Source: Hymenobacter sp. CRA2 (GTDB lineage Bacteria; Bacteroidota; Bacteroidia; Cytophagales; Hymenobacteraceae). Taken from it: DNA of 64,000 nt. The stretch spans positions 124,001 to 188,000 of the forward strand of contig NZ_MVBC01000008.1 of assembly GCF_002007105.1 (NCBI RefSeq). Reading direction: 5' to 3'. How positions within the stretch are numbered: position 1 is the stretch's first letter; every line of letters starts with the position of its first letter. Of this stretch, positions 61,766 to 64,000 are shown piece after piece. The translations under genes were made by a program, and so were the position numbers. The notes beneath the pieces are model-generated. The model was not told the DNA's origin. It worked only from the letters and a program-made list of their open reading frames with translations, and did no database searches.

Positions 61766-61793
61766 GAGGCTAGCATAAGCTATAGCCGAAAGT

Positions 61794-61801
61794 TATCTTT
61801 G
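61794..61801 (+). promoter_or_regulatory. -7 box upstream of hsdR
   Basis: TATCTTTG, a full TAnnTTTG match, 49 bases before the hsdR start. It precedes and partly adjoins the terminator hairpin at 61805-61839, so a transcript from here would carry that hairpin in its leader. Confidence 0.4.
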
Positions 61802-61804
61802 ATA

Positions 61805-61839
61805 CCCCGCTTCCACACCTGAGTTGGAAGTGGGGTTTT
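61805..61839 (+). terminator. Terminator between the NamZ-type gene and hsdR
   Basis: CCCCGCTTCCA (61805-61815) pairs with TGGAAGTGGGG (61825-61835) with one G-U pair, then TTTT. It lies 40 bases after the upstream stop and 11 bases before the hsdR start. Confidence 0.75.
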
Positions 61840-61850
61840 CATTTCGGGTG

Positions 61851-64000
61851 ATGGATAAAAAGCTACTTTCCGAGCGGGACATTTGCTCCAAATACATTAC
61901 CCCATCGCTGCAGCAAGCAGGTTGGGATTTACACCGACAAATCAGAGAAGAAGTAACCCTGACGGTTGGGCGAGTTCAAGTGCGTGGCAATAACATGCAC
62001 CAGCGCGGGAATAAGCTTTTCGCGGATTATGTGCTCTACCAACAGCCCGGCGTGCCGCTGGCCGTGGTGGAAGCCAAAGACAACAAGCACGCTATTGGTG
62101 CTGGTATGCGGCAGGCGCTGGACTACGCTCAGCTGCTGGATGTGCCGTTTGCCTATAGCTCCAACGGCGACGGATTCCTGGAACACGACCTGACTCAGGC
62201 CAACGGTGTGCTGGAGCGGCAAATCAGCCTCGACGAATTTCCCTCGCCACAGGAGCTGTGGCAACGCTACTGCCGCTACAAGGGCCTGGAGCAGCCCGAG
62301 CAGCAGAAGCTGCTGAACCAGCCATTTTACCAGGATAGCACCACGCACGAGCCGCGCTACTACCAGGCCGTAGCCGTGAACAAAACCGCAGAAGCCGTAG
62401 CCCGCGGGCAGAAGCGTTTGCTGCTGGTCATGGCTACCGGCACGGGCAAAACCTACACCGCATTCCAGATTATTCACCGCCTGTGGAAAGCCGGTGCCAA
62501 AAAGCGCATCCTGTTTCTGGCCGACCGCAACATCCTCATCGACCAGCCATACCGCGGCGACTTCCGCCCCTTCGGCGACAGCATGACGCTGGTAAAGAAC
62601 CACCACGTCGACCACGCCTACGAAATTTACCTTGCCCTCTACCAGGGCTTGAGCAGCAACGACCCCGAGGCCGAGGCCTACAAGCAATTTAGCCCCGGCT
62701 TTTTCGACCTCATCGTGGTGGACGAGTGCCACCGGGGCAGCAGCGCCGCCGATTCCCGCTGGCGGGCCATTCTGGATTACTTCCCCACGGCTACCCACCT
62801 GGGCCTGACGGCTACCCCCAGCAACGACGAAGACCGTTCCAACTACGACTACTTCGGCCGGCCCATCTATACCTACTCGCTCAAGCAGGGCATTGCCGAC
62901 GGCTTCCTGGCCCCGTACAAAGTAGTGCGCGTGCAGCTGGACCGGGACCTGAGCTGGCGCCCCGAAGTAGGGCAGAAGGACAGCAACGGCAGCGAAGTGG
63001 AAGACCGGGAATACAACCTCTCCGACTACGACCGCACCCTGGTGCTCGAAAAGCGCACTGAGAAAATAGCCGAGCGCGTCACCCAGTTCCTGCACGCCCT
63101 CGGCGACCGGTACGCCAAAACCATCGTGTTCTGCATCGACCGGGAACATGCCAGCCGCATGCGCACGGCGCTGGTCAACCGCAACCAGGGCATGGTACAC
63201 CAGCACCCCGAGTACGTGATGCAGCTCACCAGCGACCAGCCCAACTACCTGGGCTGGGTGGAGCGCTTTACCGAGCCCAAAGACCCCATGCCGGTCATCG
63301 TGACCACCTCCAAGCTGCTCACCACCGGCGTGGATACCAAGACGGTCAAGGTCATCGTGCTGGATGCGCCCATTAGCTCCCTTACCGAGTTCAAGCAGAT
63401 TATCGGCCGGGGCACGCGCATCGATGAGAAGCATAAGAAATTCTTCTTCACCATCCTCGATTTCCGCAACGCCACCCGCCTGTTTGCCGACCCCAATTTT
63501 GACGGCGAACCGGAAGACGTAATAGAAGTAGAGCCCGAAGACGAGGACATGAGCGGAGCCGTAAGCGGAGGCACGCCACCGGCCAGCCCCCCGGTTCCTG
63601 TCCTGCCTGGCGGCCCCAATCCGGGGCCTCGCCCCAAAGTCTACGTGCGCGATGTACCCGTAAGCGTGCTGCGCGAACAAGTGCAGTACTACGGGCCCGA
63701 TGGCCGGCTCATTACCGAGTCGTTGCTCGATTACACCCGCCGCCGCCTGCGCAACCACTACGCCGACCTGACCGACTTCCTTGCCCGCTGGCGCACCGCC
63801 GACAACCCGCAGCAGCTGGTGCAGGAGCTGGAAGCCCATGGACTGCTGCTGGCCGAGCTGCAGGAACAAGCCAATCAGCCCGACCTCGACCTGTTCGACC
63901 TGCTCTGCCACGTGGCCTACGACCAGCCCCCGCTGACCCGCCGCCAGCGCGCCGAACGGGTACGCCGCCGCGACTATTTCGAGCGGTTCGGGGCGCCGGC
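61851..64000 (+). CDS. hsdR: Type I restriction enzyme R subunit, HsdR (partial, 5' 716 codons)
   Basis: The frame opens at ATG 61851 (MDKKLLSERDICSKYITPSL) and is still open at the window end. An N-terminal nuclease region has FADYVLY and VVEAKDN (D59...E74-x-K76). The SF2 helicase motifs follow: ATGTGKT (195-201), DECH (291-294), TATP (320-323) and QIIGRGTRID (516-525). A Pro/Gly-rich linker then leads to the EcoEI-type C-terminal domain (QQVQYYGPDGRLITESLL to the edge). HsdR cuts unmodified DNA after translocation, in complex with HsdM and HsdS. Those subunits are not in view and would lie to the right, if present. Confidence 0.9.
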   Translation, partial: MDKKLLSERDICSKYITPSLQQAGWDLHRQIREEVTLTVGRVQVRGNNMHQRGNKLFADYVLYQQPGVPLAVVEAKDNKHAIGAGMRQALDYAQLLDVPFAYSSNGDGFLEHDLTQANGVLERQISLDEFPSPQELWQRYCRYKGLEQPEQQKLLNQPFYQDSTTHEPRYYQAVAVNKTAEAVARGQKRLLLVMATGTGKTYTAFQIIHRLWKAGAKKRILFLADRNILIDQPYRGDFRPFGDSMTLVKNHHVDHAYEIYLALYQGLSSNDPEAEAYKQFSPGFFDLIVVDECHRGSSAADSRWRAILDYFPTATHLGLTATPSNDEDRSNYDYFGRPIYTYSLKQGIADGFLAPYKVVRVQLDRDLSWRPEVGQKDSNGSEVEDREYNLSDYDRTLVLEKRTEKIAERVTQFLHALGDRYAKTIVFCIDREHASRMRTALVNRNQGMVHQHPEYVMQLTSDQPNYLGWVERFTEPKDPMPVIVTTSKLLTTGVDTKTVKVIVLDAPISSLTEFKQIIGRGTRIDEKHKKFFFTILDFRNATRLFADPNFDGEPEDVIEVEPEDEDMSGAVSGGTPPASPPVPVLPGGPNPGPRPKVYVRDVPVSVLREQVQYYGPDGRLITESLLDYTRRRLRNHYADLTDFLARWRTADNPQQLVQELEAHGLLLAELQEQANQPDLDLFDLLCHVAYDQPPLTRRQRAERVRRRDYFERFGAP

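Noticed and set aside
61929-63911. A 660-codon frame on the minus strand across hsdR
   Set aside because: It is the antisense shadow of hsdR, whose plus-strand frame carries all helicase motifs and begins at a good start.

Overview
The window is a high-GC chromosomal segment from a member of the Bacteroidota, most probably Hymenobacter or a close relative in the Hymenobacteraceae. Four things point there. Two secreted proteins end in type IX secretion (T9SS) sorting domains. Promoters follow the Bacteroidota pattern TTTG-N19-TAnnTTTG, and Shine-Dalgarno sequences are scarce. There is a bacillithiol synthase BshC, and there is the Bacteroidota cluster rpmB / rpmG-DUF4295 / ftsY / rimO. The genus is an inference from protein style and base composition. 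No rRNA, tRNA, CRISPR array, insertion sequence or prophage was seen.

Left third (1-24.4 kb): mostly single genes of metabolism and the envelope. They include a truncated CxxC protein, a WG-repeat protein, a PhyH-type dioxygenase, two short-chain dehydrogenases, a PAP2-like enzyme, an exported M20 amidohydrolase, and a large exported thermolysin-type protease (M4, GEVED and T9SS domains) behind an AT-rich leader. An ATP-grasp enzyme, an outer-membrane barrel, a TPR protein, an esterase, a PLD-type nuclease, a clan-A glycosidase, a CDF cation transporter and an amino-acid permease follow. Next come a transglutaminase-like protein that has lost its catalytic Cys, a magnesium-type HemB, three tandem lipoproteins sharing one lipobox signature, and ornithine aminotransferase.

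Middle (24.6-44.2 kb): housekeeping and stress genes. They cover a WHy/LEA14-like protein, RidA-DUF5522, rpmB, an exported aminopeptidase P, rpmG-DUF4295, ftsY, an acyltransferase, a decayed GNAT gene and rimO. A run bshC / hypothetical / 5-formyl-THF cyclo-ligase / exbD follows. Facing it is a minus-strand run mnmD, a PP2C-like phosphatase, and DUF2157-GDYXXLXY-small membrane protein; the last of these carries a cytochrome-oxidase-subunit-I-like motif. A thioesterase, a lipoprotein and rlmN close the section.

Right third (44.3-64 kb): a YihY/BrkB protein, DUF3891, an acyltransferase beside a membrane-anchored AraC regulator, threonine dehydrogenase divergent from a patatin, a seven-repeat T9SS protein, TerC, an exported amidohydrolase, an S41 protease, Kbl, DUF4386 and a NamZ-type muramidase. 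With Tdh, Kbl completes threonine conversion to glycine and acetyl-CoA. The window ends inside a type I restriction subunit (HsdR), so a restriction or defence locus probably begins at the right edge.

Between genes there are many perfect hairpins, often bidirectional terminators between convergent genes. There are also at least two families of 120-210 bp terminal-inverted-repeat elements: one family appears twice, each time between convergent genes with its own terminator inside, and another supplies the stop codon of a permease. I found no convincing wholly new system. The best leads are the COX1-motif protein in the DUF2157 operon, the tandem lipoproteins, the catalytically dead transglutaminase, the start-abutting promoters and the partial HsdR locus.
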